Shown piece after piece: positions 52,616 to 63,442 of a stretch of 64,000 nucleotides of DNA. The stretch is from Leisingera sp. S132 (GTDB lineage: Bacteria > Pseudomonadota > Alphaproteobacteria > Rhodobacterales > Rhodobacteraceae), in contig NZ_CP083553.1 in NCBI RefSeq assembly GCF_025144465.1, positions 2,292,001 to 2,356,000 of the forward strand, given 5' to 3'. The notes beneath the pieces were generated by a model. It saw nothing but the letters and a program-made list of their open reading frames with translations. It did not search any database and was not told the origin of the DNA. Both the position numbers and the translations under genes were made by a program. Every line of letters begins with the position of its first letter. Within the stretch, counting starts at the first letter, position 1.

Positions 52616-53590
52616 ATGAAGATCTTTGTGGCGGGTCACCGTGGCATGGTGGGCAGCGCAATTCTGCGCCGGCTCGCCGCACGCCAGGCCAACGGCGAAC
52701 CGCTGGAGCTGCTCACCCGCAGCTCAGCCGAACTGGATCTGACCGATCAGCAGGCCGTGTCCCGCTTCATGCAGGCAGAGCGGCCGGACCGGGTCATTCT
52801 GGCAGCCGCAAGGGTTGGCGGCATTCATGCCAACAACACCTACCCCGCGCAGTTCATCTACGAAAATCTGATGATCCAGTGCAATGTGATCCACGCCGCC
52901 TATGCGGCCGGCGTGCACAGCCTCCTGCAGCTGGGATCTTCCTGCATCTACCCCAGGGAGGCCGCACCGCCGATCCGGGAAGATCAGCTTCTGTCCGGCC
53001 CGCTGGAGCCGACAAATGAGCCCTATGCGATCGCCAAGATCGCGGGCATCAAGTTGTGTGAAAGCTATAACCGCCAGTACGGCACCGACTACCGGTCGGT
53101 TATGCCGACCAACCTTTACGGCCCCGGCGACAATTTTCACCCGGAAAACTCGCATGTGCTGCCTGCGCTGATCCGCCGCTTTCACGAGGCGGTGCGCGAC
53201 AGCCGCGAAGAAGTGGTGATCTGGGGCAGCGGCACCCCTCAGCGCGAGTTTCTGCATGTCGACGACATGGCCGCGGCCTCGCTGTTCGTGATGGACCTGC
53301 CCGCGGAAATCTACCAGAGGGAAACCAGCCCGATGCTCTCGCATATCAATGTCGGCACCGGTCAGGCTTTGGAGATCCGTTCCCTTGCAGAAATGATCGC
53401 GCGCATCACCGGTTTTCAGGGCCGCCTCGTGTTCGACAGGTCCAAACCGGACGGCACCATGCAGAAGCTGACCGATGTGTCACGCCTCTCGCGCCTCGGC
53501 TGGACCGCCTCTATTCCCCTCGAAGACGGGATCGCCGGCACCTACGACTGGTTCCTGCAGCAGGACCCGGCTGCGCTGCGCAGCAAGTAG
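52616..53590 (+). CDS. fcl: GDP-L-fucose synthase-like epimerase/reductase
   Basis: A 324-residue SDR that epimerises C3/C5 and reduces C4 of GDP-4-keto-6-deoxymannose. Signature motifs are [20 protein letters not shown], the [20 protein letters not shown] segment, [20 protein letters not shown] and [20 protein letters not shown] (Tyr-Lys pair), and [23 protein letters not shown] 52616 follows the gmd stop by 4 nt. A colitose-type reductase role is also conceivable, but the sequence is much closer to Fcl. Confidence 0.95.
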   Translation: MKIFVAGHRGMVGSAILRRLAARQANGEPLELLTRSSAELDLTDQQAVSRFMQAERPDRVILAAARVGGIHANNTYPAQFIYENLMIQCNVIHAAYAAGVHSLLQLGSSCIYPREAAPPIREDQLLSGPLEPTNEPYAIAKIAGIKLCESYNRQYGTDYRSVMPTNLYGPGDNFHPENSHVLPALIRRFHEAVRDSREEVVIWGSGTPQREFLHVDDMAAASLFVMDLPAEIYQRETSPMLSHINVGTGQALEIRSLAEMIARITGFQGRLVFDRSKPDGTMQKLTDVSRLSRLGWTASIPLEDGIAGTYDWFLQQDPAALRSK

Positions 53591-53635
53591 GAGCGCGGGG
53601 CCGGCAAAGCGGCCCCCGGCGCCGATCCCGAAACT

Positions 53636-55249
53636 TCAGGCCTTCAGCTTGAAGCGCTGGATCTTGCCGGTCTCGGTCTTCGGCAGCGCCTGCGTGAACA
53701 CCACGGACCGCGGATATTTATAAGGCGCGATGGTGTCCTTCACATGATCCTGCAGCAGCTTGGCCAGCGCCTCCGACGGCGCCTGCCCTTCGGCCAGCAC
53801 CACATGTGCCTGCACGATCTCGCCGCGCGCCTCATCCGGCACCCCAATGACTGCGCATTCCGCCACTGCCGCATGCGCCAGCAGCGCCGCCTCCACCTCA
53901 GGGCCTGCAATATTGTAGCCGGAGGAGACGATCATGTCGTCATTCCGGGCCGCAAAATGCAGGTACCCGTCCGCGTCCCGGATGAAACTGTCGCCGGTGA
54001 TGTTCCAGCCGTCCTGCACGTATTCCGCCTGCCGCTCATCCGCCAGATACCGGCAGCCGGTTGGCCCCTTGACCGCCAGCCGCCCGGCCGCGCCGCGGGG
54101 CGCTTCGTTGCCGTCCGCATCCAGTACCTTCACCTGGTACCCCGTGACCGGCTTGCCGGTGCAGGCGGGCCGGTGATCGCTGAACCGGTTGGTGATGAAG
54201 ATATGCAGAAGCTCCGTCGCGCCGATCCCGTCCAGCATCGGCTTGCCGGTCTTGTCGATCCATTCCTGATAGACTGGCGCCGGCAACGTCTCCCCCGCTG
54301 AGACCGCCGCCCGGAGCGAGGACAGATCCGCGCCCTCCTCCATCGCCCGCAGCATCACGCGGTACGCCGTCGGCGCAGTGAAGCAAACCGTGGCCTTGTA
54401 TTTCTCGATGATCTCGATGAGGTTCGGCGGCGTGGCATTCTCCAAGAGCGTCGCCGCTGCCCCAAACCGCAGCGGGAAGATCGCCAGCCCGCCCAGACCG
54501 AAGGTAAAGGCCAGCGGCGGCGAGCCGACAAACACGTCCTCCGGCTGCACATCCAGCACTTCGCGCGCATAGCCGTCGGCAATGATCAGCAAATCGCGGT
54601 GGAAGTGCATCGTCGCCTTGGGCGATCCGGTGGTGCCGGACGTGAACCCCAAGAGCGCCACATCATCGCGGCCCGTTTTCACGGCTTCATAGGCAACAGG
54701 TTTCTCCAGCGCCAGCCGGTCCAGCTCCGCATCATGGTTGGAGGTGCCGTCAAAACCCACAACCGTTTTAAGGAATTTCGATTCCTTGGCACAGGCGACC
54801 AGCTCATCCTTCAGCCTGGTGTCGCACAGCGCGTGGGAGATCTCCGCCTTGTCGACGATTTTGGCCAGCTCCCCCTTGCGCAGCAGCGGCATGGTGTTGA
54901 CCACCACCGCGCCCGCCTTGGTCGCCGCCAGCCAGCAGGCCACCATCGCCGGATTGTTGGCAGAGCGGATCAGCACCCGGTTGCCGGGCTTCACGCCCAG
55001 GTCCTCGCTCAGCACATGCGCCAGCCGGTTGGTCCAGTCTGCCAGCTCCTTATAGGTGCGGTAGCGGCCGTTGCCGATCAGCGCGGTATGGTCGCCAAAT
55101 CCTTTTTCGACCATCGCATCGGTCAGTTCGACCGCAGCGTTCAGGTGTTCCGGGTACTGAAACCCTTCCAGCAGGAATTCCGGCCACTGGTCCACGGGCG
55201 GCAGGTTGTCCCGGGCGAACGTGTCCACATGCGCGGTTGGTCCCAGCAT
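53636..55249 (-). CDS. Aryl-CoA ligase (2-aminobenzoate/benzoate-CoA ligase type)
   Basis: A 537-residue ANL ligase. P-loop LLGFTSGTTGSPKATMHFHR, A5 motif LDGIGATELLHIFITNRFSD, A7 motif YVQDGWNITGDSFIRDADGY and the A10 Lys in LPKTETGKIQRFKLKA. The G-A-T-E-L-L-H-I-F motif is typical of benzoate- and 2-aminobenzoate-CoA ligases. It should make the CoA thioester on which the downstream monooxygenase acts. It is the last gene of the operon, one base after the dehydrogenase gene stop. Confidence 0.92.
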   Translation of the reverse strand: MLGPTAHVDTFARDNLPPVDQWPEFLLEGFQYPEHLNAAVELTDAMVEKGFGDHTALIGNGRYRTYKELADWTNRLAHVLSEDLGVKPGNRVLIRSANNPAMVACWLAATKAGAVVVNTMPLLRKGELAKIVDKAEISHALCDTRLKDELVACAKESKFLKTVVGFDGTSNHDAELDRLALEKPVAYEAVKTGRDDVALLGFTSGTTGSPKATMHFHRDLLIIADGYAREVLDVQPEDVFVGSPPLAFTFGLGGLAIFPLRFGAAATLLENATPPNLIEIIEKYKATVCFTAPTAYRVMLRAMEEGADLSSLRAAVSAGETLPAPVYQEWIDKTGKPMLDGIGATELLHIFITNRFSDHRPACTGKPVTGYQVKVLDADGNEAPRGAAGRLAVKGPTGCRYLADERQAEYVQDGWNITGDSFIRDADGYLHFAARNDDMIVSSGYNIAGPEVEAALLAHAAVAECAVIGVPDEARGEIVQAHVVLAEGQAPSEALAKLLQDHVKDTIAPYKYPRSVVFTQALPKTETGKIQRFKLKA

Positions 55250-55250
55250 C

Positions 55251-56411
55251 TCACTTCCCTCCCTGAAAGGCGCCGAGCGCCTGGCGCGCGATCACCACCC
55301 GCTGCACGTCCGAGGCGCCCTCGTAAATGCGGAGGGCCCGGATATCGCGGTAAAGCTCCTCCACCTTCTGGCCACGGCGCACGCCGTCACCGCCATGCAG
55401 CTGCACCGCCTTGTCGATGACTTGCTGCGCCTGATCGGTGGAAAACAGTTTGGCCATTGCCGCCTCGCGTGTGACCCGCGCAGCCCCTGAATCCTTGGCC
55501 CAGGCCGCACGGTAGACCAGCAGCGCGCTTGCATCCACATCCAGCGCCATATCGGCGATATGCCCCTGCACCATCTGCAGATCGAACAGCGGCGCGCCCT
55601 GCACCTGCCGCGCGGTTACCCGCGCCAGCGCCTCGTCCAGCGCCCGGCGGGCAAAGCCCAGCGCGGCAGCCGCCACGGTTGAGCGGAACACATCCAGCAC
55701 CGACATCGCGATCTTGAAGCCCGCGCCCGGCTGCCCCAGCAGCGCCGATTTCGGGATCCGGCAATCCGTGAACCGCAGCGTTGCCAGCGGATGCGGCGCG
55801 ATGGTTTCCAGCCGTTCCACGACCTCGAACCCCGGCAGGCCGGCCGGCACAATGAAGGCGCTCAGCCCCTTCGCTCCCGGCGCCTCGCCAGTGCGGGCAA
55901 ACAGCGTATAGATATCTGCAATGCCGCCATTGGAGATCCAGGTCTTCTCGCCGTTCAGCACGTAAGTGTCGCTGTCCAGCGTGGCGGTCATGGTGGAGTT
56001 CGCCACATCCGACCCAGACTGCGGCTCCGTCAGGGCAAACGCCGAAATTGCCTTGCCCGCGCGCGTGAGCGGCAGCCATTCCTGCTGCTGCGCCTCGGTG
56101 CCAAACAGCGAGACCGCGCCGGTGCCCAGCCCCTGCATGGCAAAGGCAAAATCCGCCAGCCCGTCATGGCGCGCCAGCGTCTCGCGGATCAGGCACAGGC
56201 TGCGCACATCCAGCTTCTCGCCCGTCATGGCGCCGGAATGCTGCGTCCAGCCGCCCTCACCCAGTGCGGCGACCAGTGCCCGGCAGGCAGCATCGGTGTC
56301 TGAATGATCAATGCCCGCCAGCTGCGCCGCGGCCCAGGCCTCCAGCTCCTCCGCCAGCGCCCGGTGCCGGTCCTCAAAGAACGGCCAGCTCAGAAACGTC
56401 CTGTCCGCCAT
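55251..56411 (-). CDS. Acyl-CoA dehydrogenase
   Basis: A 386-residue FAD flavoprotein. The family signature is present: [40 protein letters not shown], and C-terminal [20 protein letters not shown] with the R-D-x-R-x-x-x-I-Y-E-G-A tail ([20 protein letters not shown]). It should oxidise a cyclic or alicyclic CoA ester in the aromatic pathway. It is separated from the hydratase gene by 82 nt, the largest gap in the operon. Confidence 0.93.
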   Translation of the reverse strand: MADRTFLSWPFFEDRHRALAEELEAWAAAQLAGIDHSDTDAACRALVAALGEGGWTQHSGAMTGEKLDVRSLCLIRETLARHDGLADFAFAMQGLGTGAVSLFGTEAQQQEWLPLTRAGKAISAFALTEPQSGSDVANSTMTATLDSDTYVLNGEKTWISNGGIADIYTLFARTGEAPGAKGLSAFIVPAGLPGFEVVERLETIAPHPLATLRFTDCRIPKSALLGQPGAGFKIAMSVLDVFRSTVAAAALGFARRALDEALARVTARQVQGAPLFDLQMVQGHIADMALDVDASALLVYRAAWAKDSGAARVTREAAMAKLFSTDQAQQVIDKAVQLHGGDGVRRGQKVEELYRDIRALRIYEGASDVQRVVIARQALGAFQGGK

Positions 56412-56493
56412 CCTGCGGCCCTCCCTCTTTCATCTTGCCTTAAATACTCCCGCCGGAGGCATCCTCCCTCGCCCCAAGCGCCAGTCCCGCGGC

Positions 56494-57300
56494 TCAATCG
56501 CCCTCGAACAGCGGTTTTTCCTTGTTCACAAAGGCATGGTAGGCGCGTTCGAAATCCGCCGTCTGCATGCAGATCGCCTGCGCCTGCGCCTCGGCCTCGA
56601 TCGCCTGCTCGATCGACATCGACCATTCCTGCGCCAGCATGGTCTTGGTCATCATGTGGCCGAAGTTCGGGCCCGCCGCGATCCGCGCGGCCCAGCTTTG
56701 CGCCTCCGCTTCCAGCTCGTCCGCCGCAACCAGCTTGTTGTGAAACCCCCAGGCGTGGCCCTCTTCTGCGCTCATCGACCGGCCCGTGTACAAAAGTTCC
56801 GCGGCCCGGCCCTGGCCGATGATCCGCGGCAGGATCGCGCAGGCGCCCATGTCGCAGCCCGCCAGCCCGACCCGGGTGAAAAGAAACGCGGTCTTCGCCT
56901 CCGGTGTGGCAATCCGGATGTCGGAGGCCATGGCGATGATCGCGCCTGCACCCACGCAAATGCCGTCAATCGCCGCAATCACCGGCTTGCCGCAATTCAC
57001 CATCGCCTTGACCAGATCGCCGGTCATCCGGGTGAAGGCCAGCAGCTCCTTCATACTCATCTTCGTCAGCGGCCCGATGATGTCATGCACATCGCCGCCG
57101 GAACAGAAATTGCCGCCGTTGGAGGCAAAGACCACCGCCTTGATGCTGTCGTCGTAGTGCAGGTCGCGGAACCAGTCGCGCAGCTCCGCATAGCTGTCGA
57201 AGGTCAGCGGGTTTTTCCGCTCCGGCCGGTCCAAGGAAACCGTGGCGATGCCATCCTCAATGCGGCACAGGAAATGCCTGGGGTCCCGGTTCACCTTCAT
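56494..57300 (-). CDS. Enoyl-CoA hydratase/isomerase family protein
   Basis: A 268-residue crotonase-fold protein: [20 protein letters not shown] (oxyanion hole), [20 protein letters not shown] and the catalytic region [20 protein letters not shown]. The usual catalytic Glu of hydratases at the second site is not obvious, as 'G-C-D-M-G' replaces 'P-E-x-G', so it may be a ring-opening or isomerising member. It overlaps the MarR gene by 4 nt. Confidence 0.88.
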   Translation of the reverse strand: MKVNRDPRHFLCRIEDGIATVSLDRPERKNPLTFDSYAELRDWFRDLHYDDSIKAVVFASNGGNFCSGGDVHDIIGPLTKMSMKELLAFTRMTGDLVKAMVNCGKPVIAAIDGICVGAGAIIAMASDIRIATPEAKTAFLFTRVGLAGCDMGACAILPRIIGQGRAAELLYTGRSMSAEEGHAWGFHNKLVAADELEAEAQSWAARIAAGPNFGHMMTKTMLAQEWSMSIEQAIEAEAQAQAICMQTADFERAYHAFVNKEKPLFEGD

Positions 57301-57749
57301 GCCTTGCTCCCCTCATCCAGCCGCCGCGCCACCGCGTCCAGGCTCTCGGCTATCCCTTGCGCCTCATCTGCGGTCAGCCCGTCAAAGGCTGCGTTGATCC
57401 AGCCCTCATGCGCCTCCGCCTGGCGGGAGAACTCAATCCGCCCGGCTTCCGTCAGCCGCACCAGATTGGCGCGGCGGTCGCCCTCGACCTTCTCGCGCTG
57501 CACATGGCCGTCCTCGACCAGCCGCTCGACAATGCCGGTCACATTGCCGTTGGAAACTTTCAGAACGCCCGACAACTCACTCATCTTGAGGCCTTTTTCG
57601 TGCTGCATCAGGGCCGCCATCACGTCAAACCGCGGCAGCGTGGTCGCAAACTCCCGCCGCAGGTTCTCGCGCACTTCGCTCTCCACCGCCTTGGTGGCCT
57701 TCAGCACTTTCAGCCACAGCCGCAGCCGGTCTTTTGATGTCGTGCTCAA
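57297..57749 (-). CDS. MarR-family regulator
   Basis: A 150-residue winged-helix regulator: [40 protein letters not shown] (recognition helix) and [20 protein letters not shown] (wing). MarR proteins of this kind sense aromatic acids or their CoA esters. Its location inside the operon indicates autoregulation, and the perfect inverted repeat at 60823-60852 before the first gene is its most likely operator. It overlaps both neighbours by 4 nt. Confidence 0.93.
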   Translation of the reverse strand: MSTTSKDRLRLWLKVLKATKAVESEVRENLRREFATTLPRFDVMAALMQHEKGLKMSELSGVLKVSNGNVTGIVERLVEDGHVQREKVEGDRRANLVRLTEAGRIEFSRQAEAHEGWINAAFDGLTADEAQGIAESLDAVARRLDEGSKA

Positions 57750-58471
57750 ATTTCCCCTCCCGACACGCTCATTGCGTGCCCATTGACCGAAGCCGCGCCG
57801 TCAGATGCAAGGAAAACCACCGTCGCCGCCACTTCCTCCGGCGCGATCAGCCGCTGCATCGGGTTGCCGCCAACCACCATCTTCAGCGCCTTCTCCCGCG
57901 AAATTTCATGCCGCGCGATCAGCCCGGTGATCGCGGTTTCTGCCATCTCGGTATCGACAAACCCGGGGCAGACCGCATTGCAGGTGATCCCGCGTTTAGC
58001 GACGTCCTGCGCGACTGAGCGCACCAGCCCAAGCACCCCGTGTTTCGACGCCGCATAGGCCGGGATCTGCGCCCCGCCCTGCAAGGACGCGGTGGAGGCG
58101 ATGGCAATCAGCCGCCCGCCTGGTTCCATTCCCGCCCGCAAGGCCGCCCGGAAGGTCAGGAAGGTGCCGGTCATGTTGACCGTCAGGGTGCGCTGCCACT
58201 CCTCCAGCTCAACATCCTCAATCCGCGCTGCAACGCCAGTCCCAGCATTGGCAATCACCACGTCGTAGGGCGTGTCAAACAACGCCTCCACCTGCGCTTC
58301 ATCCGTCACATCCGCCACCCGGATCTCCAGCCCCTGCCCCTCTGCCGCCGCCTCCAGCGGCTCCCGGCGGCGCCCGGCAATGGTGACATGGCAGCCTTGG
58401 GCGGCAAAGGCATGGGCGATCGCCTTGCCAATCCCTGTACCGCCGCCAGTGACCAGTACCCTGCGTGTCAT
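57746..58471 (-). CDS. Short-chain dehydrogenase/reductase
   Basis: A 241-residue classical [23 protein letters not shown] (T-G-x-x-x-G-I-G), [20 protein letters not shown] (N-A-G), [20 protein letters not shown] with S-K (Ser, Tyr, Lys) and [20 protein letters not shown]. It should act as a hydroxyacyl-CoA dehydrogenase in the beta-oxidation-like part of the pathway. Both ends overlap neighbours by 4 nt. Confidence 0.92.
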   Translation of the reverse strand: MTRRVLVTGGGTGIGKAIAHAFAAQGCHVTIAGRRREPLEAAAEGQGLEIRVADVTDEAQVEALFDTPYDVVIANAGTGVAARIEDVELEEWQRTLTVNMTGTFLTFRAALRAGMEPGGRLIAIASTASLQGGAQIPAYAASKHGVLGLVRSVAQDVAKRGITCNAVCPGFVDTEMAETAITGLIARHEISREKALKMVVGGNPMQRLIAPEEVAATVVFLASDGAASVNGHAMSVSGGEI

Positions 58472-60762
58472 GCGCGGATCTCCTCCGCTTCGCGGTCCGC
58501 CAGGCGCCAGGCCTGATCCCGGCCTGCATGATAGGGCAGCGGCCAGCCGCCATGCCGGTCGCCGATCCGCGCGGCCTCATGCAGCGTCCAATAGGGATCG
58601 GCCAGATGCGGCCGGCCCACGCAGACCAGATCGGCCCGCCCCGCCATCAGGATCGAATTGGCATGATCCGCCTCATATATGTTGCCCACCGCCATGGTGG
58701 CAACTCCGGCCTCGTTGCGGATGCGGTCGGAAAACGGCGTCTGGAACATGCGGCCATAAACCGGCTGTGCGTCCGTCGAGGTCTGCCCGGCGGAGACATC
58801 GATGATATCAGCCCCGGCAGCGGTGAAGGCCCTGGCGATTTCCACCGCCTCCTCCGGCGTCACGCCCTCACCGCCCACCCAGTCATTGGCAGAGATCCGC
58901 ACCGACATCGGTTTGGCTTCCGGCCAGACAGCGCGCATCGCCCGGAACATCTCCAGCGGATAGCGCAGACGGTTCTCCAAGGAACCGCCGTACTCATCCG
59001 TGCGAATGTTCGATTTAGGCGAGATAAAGGACGAAATCAGATATCCATGCGCCGCATGAAGTTCGATCATGTCAAACCCGGCGCGCTCCGCCATCTGCGC
59101 GGATGCAACAAATTCGTCGCGAATTTGATCCATTTCAGCCCGGGTGATTTCCCGCGGCGCAGGGTTGTTTGCCGACCAGGGGATCGCGGAGGCCGAAACC
59201 GTCTCCCAGTTCCCTTCCGGCAGCGGCGCATCCATCTCCTCCCAGCCCAGCTGAGTTGAGCCCTTGCGGCCCGAATGGCCGATCTGACAGCAAATCTTTG
59301 CGCTGGTTTCAACATGCACAAAATCCGTCAGCCGCGTCCACGCCGCCTCATGCTCTTGCGCATAAAGGCCCGGACAGCCGGGCGTGATCCGGCCCTCAGC
59401 CGACACACAGGTCATTTCGGTGTAAACCAGCCCCGCCCCGCCCTTAGCACGTTCGCCGTAGTGGATCAGGTGCCAGTCGGTCGGGCAGCCCTCCACCGCC
59501 TTGTATTGCGCCATGGGGGAGACCACGATGCGGTTCATCAGCTCCATCCCGCGCAAACGGTAGGGCGCAAACATCGGCGGCCGCACCGGCGCATCGGCAG
59601 GCGCACCGGCCTTGTCCTGAAACCATTTCTCGGCGCTTTGCAGCCACGCGGCATCGCGCAGCCGCAGGTTCTCGTGGCTGATCCGTTGCGAGCGGGTCAG
59701 CAGCGAGTAATTGAACTGCACCGGGTCCATGTCCAGGTAGCGCTCGACCTCCTCGAACCACTCCAAAGAGTTGCGCGCCGCCGATTGCAGCCGCAGCACA
59801 TCCAGCCGCCGCTCCTCCTGGTACCGCTCGAACGCACGCTCCAGCGTCGGCTCACTGCTGACCAGTTCCGCCAGCGCGATCGCGCTGTCAAAGGCCAGCC
59901 GCGACCCTGACCCGATTGAGAAATGCGCAGTGGCAGAGGCATCGCCCAGCAGCACGACGTTCTCATGGTGCCACTTCTCGCACAGCACCCGCGGGAAGTT
60001 GATCCACACCGCCGCCCCGCGCAGATGCGCGGCATTCGACATCAGCGCGTGGCCATCCAGATGATCGGCAAATATCTCCTCACACGTGCGGATGATCTCC
60101 TCTTTGCTCATGCCCTCGAAGCCCCAGTTCTCCCAGGTCTCGGCGGAGCATTCGACGATCACCGTCGCGGTGCCGGCATCAAACTGATACGCATGAATCC
60201 ACATCCAGCCGTGCTTGGTCTTCTCGAAAATGAAGGTGAAGGCATCGTCGAACTTCTGATGGGTGCCCAGCCAGATGAACTTGCACGGGCGCACGTCGAT
60301 TTCCGGTTTGAAATGTTCCGCGAACTCGGTGCGGACACTGGAATTCAACCCGTCGCAACCGACCACCAGGTCATAGTCTTTCTGGTACTCCGACGCGGGC
60401 TTGGCCGCGGTTTCATACTGAAGGTCCACGCCCAGCTCCCGCGCCCGGTCCTGCAGCAAAAGCAGCATCTGCTTGCGCCCTATCCCGGCAAACCCGTGCC
60501 CGCCCGACACCGTGCGGGCGCCATCATGCACCACGGCGATGTCATCCCAATAGGCAAAGCTCTCGCGGATTGCCTCTGCGCTCTTGGGATCGTTGGCGCT
60601 CAGGTTTTCCAGCGCGTCATCCGACAGCACCACACCCCAGCCAAAGGTATCGTCAGGCTTATTGCGCTCGACCACCGTGACCTCGGCCTCCGGCTGGCGC
60701 AGCTTCATCGAGATGGCAAAGTAAAGGCCCGCAGGCCCTCCTCCCAGACAGACGACTTTCAT
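58468..60762 (-). CDS. Bifunctional aryl-CoA monooxygenase/reductase (2-aminobenzoyl-CoA / salicylyl-CoA type)
   Basis: A 764-residue fusion. The N-terminal 390 residues are a flavoprotein monooxygenase ([20 protein letters not shown], and [20 protein letters not shown] as the G-D motif). The C-terminal 370 residues are an Old Yellow Enzyme domain ([40 protein letters not shown], then [14 protein letters not shown]). This fusion is known for 2-aminobenzoyl-CoA monooxygenase/reductase and salicylyl-CoA 5-hydroxylase, which hydroxylate and reduce the ring. ATG 60762 and ATG 60768 are both possible; AAAGGA precedes both. It is the first gene of the operon. Confidence 0.93.
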   Translation of the reverse strand: MKVVCLGGGPAGLYFAISMKLRQPEAEVTVVERNKPDDTFGWGVVLSDDALENLSANDPKSAEAIRESFAYWDDIAVVHDGARTVSGGHGFAGIGRKQMLLLLQDRARELGVDLQYETAAKPASEYQKDYDLVVGCDGLNSSVRTEFAEHFKPEIDVRPCKFIWLGTHQKFDDAFTFIFEKTKHGWMWIHAYQFDAGTATVIVECSAETWENWGFEGMSKEEIIRTCEEIFADHLDGHALMSNAAHLRGAAVWINFPRVLCEKWHHENVVLLGDASATAHFSIGSGSRLAFDSAIALAELVSSEPTLERAFERYQEERRLDVLRLQSAARNSLEWFEEVERYLDMDPVQFNYSLLTRSQRISHENLRLRDAAWLQSAEKWFQDKAGAPADAPVRPPMFAPYRLRGMELMNRIVVSPMAQYKAVEGCPTDWHLIHYGERAKGGAGLVYTEMTCVSAEGRITPGCPGLYAQEHEAAWTRLTDFVHVETSAKICCQIGHSGRKGSTQLGWEEMDAPLPEGNWETVSASAIPWSANNPAPREITRAEMDQIRDEFVASAQMAERAGFDMIELHAAHGYLISSFISPKSNIRTDEYGGSLENRLRYPLEMFRAMRAVWPEAKPMSVRISANDWVGGEGVTPEEAVEIARAFTAAGADIIDVSAGQTSTDAQPVYGRMFQTPFSDRIRNEAGVATMAVGNIYEADHANSILMAGRADLVCVGRPHLADPYWTLHEAARIGDRHGGWPLPYHAGRDQAWRLADREAEEIRA

Positions 60763-60822
60763 GATCATCCTTTCCCGCTCAGCGCACGTCTCTTGGGGAT
60801 CAGGATAAGCAGAGGCAGAAAA

Positions 60823-60852
60823 ACTTCAAGCCTAAAGTTTTAAGCTTGAAGT
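60823..60852. promoter_or_regulatory. MarR operator candidate of the aryl-CoA operon
   Basis: Perfect 9-bp arms ACTTCAAGC (60823-60831) and GCTTGAAGT (60844-60852), 12 bp apart in an AT-rich segment, lie 61-90 bp upstream of the first start codon of the operon. The spacing and context fit a MarR-type site overlapping the promoter. Confidence 0.75.
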
Positions 60853-60929
60853 ATTTGATCGCAGAAATCTCTCTGCGCCCCGTGAGGCGCAGGCCCTTTC
60901 ACGCAATCCCCATTGCGGGCCGGTGCGGG

Positions 60930-63170
60930 TCACAACCCCCGCAGGTATTCCATCACCGCCGGGCGCACCGCCTGATCGCCGCGGTGGCGGGCGTCAGAGA
61001 TGATCTTGCGCAGCTCGCCCAGATCCACCCGCAGCAGCAGCGATTTGACCGGACCGATGGAGGCCGGCCGCATTGACAGCGTTCGGATGCCCATGGCGGC
61101 CAGACAGACGGCCTCGACCGGGCGGCCCGCATCCTCGCCGCAGAAGCTCAGGGGCGTGCCGGAGATCGCGCAACGCTCCACGATCCGCTCGATGAAGCTC
61201 AGAAAGCTGACGTTCAGGGTATCATAGCGCCGCCGCACCCGCTCATTCTCGCGGTCGGCGGCAAAGAAGAACTGCTTGAGGTCATTGCCGCCGATCGAAA
61301 TGAACGCCACCTCGTCAAAGAACTTCTGCGGCGCATAGGCCAGCGACGGCGTCTCCAGCATCGCGCCGATCTTCAAATCGGCAGGCAGCACATGGCCCAG
61401 GATGCGCTCACGCTCGATGGTCTTGTCTACCTCGGCCTTGGCGGCGCGGTATTCCTCGAACTGGGCGACAAAGGGGAACATGATCGACAGCGGCCGCCCC
61501 TCGGCAGAGCGCAGCAGCGCCTGAAGCTGCATCCGCATCACGCCCGGCTTGTCGAGCCCCACCCGGATCGCCCGCCAGCCCAGCGCCGGATTCGGCTCAT
61601 CCGTGGGCTTCATGTAGGGCAGAACCTTGTCAGAACCGATATCCAGCGTGCGGAACACCACCGGCTTGCCATGGGCGGCATCCAGCACCCGCTTGTAGAG
61701 CGCCACCAGTTCCGAGCGCTTGGGCATCTGGTTGCGCACCAGGAATTGCAGCTCCGTGCGGAACAGCCCCACGCCCTCGGCGCCGGAACCATCCAGCGAC
61801 GGCAGATCCGCCATCAGGCCTGCGTTCATCACCATGTTGATGCGCTGCCCGTCCGTGGTGACAGCGGGCTTGTCGCGGATCGAGGCATAGCGCTCCTGCG
61901 CCTTGGCCTGCATTGCGATCTTGTCACGGAAAGCGCCAACCACGGTCTCGTCCGGGCGCAGATGCACGACCCCCTGGTCGCCATCCACCATGATGTGGTC
62001 ACCGTTCAGCGCCTCGGTGGTGACCCGCTTGGCATTGACCACCAGGGGAATCGCCAGCGCCCGCGCCACAATCGCCGCGTGCGAGCCGACAGAGCCCTCC
62101 TCCAGCACGATCCCGCGCAAGGAACGTCCGTATTCCAGCAGGTCGCCGGGACCGATGTTGCGGGCAATCAGGATCGGGTTCTCCGGCAGCTCCGCTCCGG
62201 TGTTGGCGCCCTGCCCGGTCAAGATCCGCAGCAGCCGGTTCGACAGGTCGTCCAGGTCGCTCAGCCGTTCGCGCAAGTAAGCGTCCTGCACCTGGCTCAT
62301 CCGGGCGCGGGCCTGGGACTGCTCCTTCTCCACCGCCGCCTCAGCACTGAGGCCCCGGGCAATGTCTTCTTCCATCCGCCGCATCCAGCCCTTGGAGTTG
62401 GCAAACATCCTATAGGCCTCAAGGACTTGCAGCTGCTCCTTGTCGCCGTTGCGCGACACTTCCAGCATCTTGTCGACGCCAACCCGCAGTTCTTCCACGG
62501 CCTCGTTCAGCCGCTCCAGCTCCTTGTGCGGATCATCGGCAATGGGGTTGGTCACGATCACCCGCGGCTCATGCAGCCAGACATGGCCCTCTGCAGCGCC
62601 TTCTTGTGCCGAAACCCCGTGAACCAGAACCGCCTGCTGGTGCAGCGGCGACAGTGCCGCGCCCTCGCCGACAAAGGCACCCAGTTCGGTCATCTCGGCG
62701 ATCACCATCGCCACCACTTCCAGCGCATAAACCGCATCCGCCGAGAACTCGCGCGCCTCCCTGGACTGCACCACCAGCACGCCCAGCATCTCGCCCAGCC
62801 GCTGCACCGGCACGCCCAGGAAGGAGGAGAACCGCTCCTCCCCGGTTTCCGGCATATAGCGGAAACCTTTGGCATTGGGCGCATCCGGCGTGTTCACCAC
62901 CTTGCCGTATTTGGCAACGCGCCCCACCAGGCCCTCGCCGATCCGCATCCGGGTCTGGTGCACCGATTCGGTGTTCAGGCCTTCGGTGGCGCACAGCTCC
63001 AGCGTCTCGTCGTCTCGGAACAGATAGACCGAGCACACCTCGGTCCCCATGCTGTCGGCGATCAGATGGGTGATCTTGTCGAGCCGCGCCTGGCCGGCAT
63101 CATCGCCCGCCATCGCCTCGCGCAAACGAACCAGAAGCTTTCGGCTTTCGGATTCCGTGGTATCGGCCAT
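60930..63170 (-). CDS. ptsP: Phosphoenolpyruvate-protein phosphotransferase (PTS-Ntr enzyme I)
   Basis: A 746-residue EI-Ntr. Residues 1-170 form a GAF domain (TEVCSVYLFRDDETLELCAT, then GLVGRVAKYGKVVNTPDAPN), followed by the PEP-utilising N-domain, the phospho-His swivel GSVGSHAAIVARALAIPLVV and the C-terminal TIM barrel (GAEGVGLFRTELQFLVRNQM, FISIGGNDLKQFFFAADREN, then SFCGEDAGRPVEA). It phosphorylates NPr in a regulatory, non-sugar phosphorelay. ATG 63170 gives the usual N-terminus; upstream residues (63171-63371) are dropped. It follows lysC on the same strand. Confidence 0.95.
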   Translation of the reverse strand: MADTTESESRKLLVRLREAMAGDDAGQARLDKITHLIADSMGTEVCSVYLFRDDETLELCATEGLNTESVHQTRMRIGEGLVGRVAKYGKVVNTPDAPNAKGFRYMPETGEERFSSFLGVPVQRLGEMLGVLVVQSREAREFSADAVYALEVVAMVIAEMTELGAFVGEGAALSPLHQQAVLVHGVSAQEGAAEGHVWLHEPRVIVTNPIADDPHKELERLNEAVEELRVGVDKMLEVSRNGDKEQLQVLEAYRMFANSKGWMRRMEEDIARGLSAEAAVEKEQSQARARMSQVQDAYLRERLSDLDDLSNRLLRILTGQGANTGAELPENPILIARNIGPGDLLEYGRSLRGIVLEEGSVGSHAAIVARALAIPLVVNAKRVTTEALNGDHIMVDGDQGVVHLRPDETVVGAFRDKIAMQAKAQERYASIRDKPAVTTDGQRINMVMNAGLMADLPSLDGSGAEGVGLFRTELQFLVRNQMPKRSELVALYKRVLDAAHGKPVVFRTLDIGSDKVLPYMKPTDEPNPALGWRAIRVGLDKPGVMRMQLQALLRSAEGRPLSIMFPFVAQFEEYRAAKAEVDKTIERERILGHVLPADLKIGAMLETPSLAYAPQKFFDEVAFISIGGNDLKQFFFAADRENERVRRRYDTLNVSFLSFIERIVERCAISGTPLSFCGEDAGRPVEAVCLAAMGIRTLSMRPASIGPVKSLLLRVDLGELRKIISDARHRGDQAVRPAVMEYLRGL

Positions 63171-63386
63171 TCTCACCCTCTCCCGAGGTTTCTTCCCCGC
63201 ACGCTGCCGCCCCGATTGCTCTCTGGAAACGGACACCGCCCAGAGTAGTACGCCAGCGCTCTCTCCTCCACCCACTTGTCCCACCCCGGCGGAAAAAGTC
63301 CAAGTGTTTTTGCAGCATTGCCCGCAATCAATGCATCCCGCCCGGGTGATGGGCAGAACACCGCCCTCCATGGGCCGGACATGACA

Positions 63387-63405
63387 AAGGCGCCTGAACG
63401 GCGCC
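63387..63405 (-). terminator. Weak hairpin after lysC
   Basis: GGCGCC-GTTCA-GGCGCC followed by TTTG on the minus strand, about 38 nt past the lysC stop. The T-tract is short. Confidence 0.4.
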
Positions 63406-63442
63406 CTTGCGTGTTTCGTGATACTGCTTTTAAAAGAAGCGT

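Noticed and set aside
61392-63248. 618-codon open frame on the plus strand
   Set aside because: It lies entirely antisense to ptsP. High GC opens long antisense frames, and the translation is His/Gln/Arg-rich with no domain.
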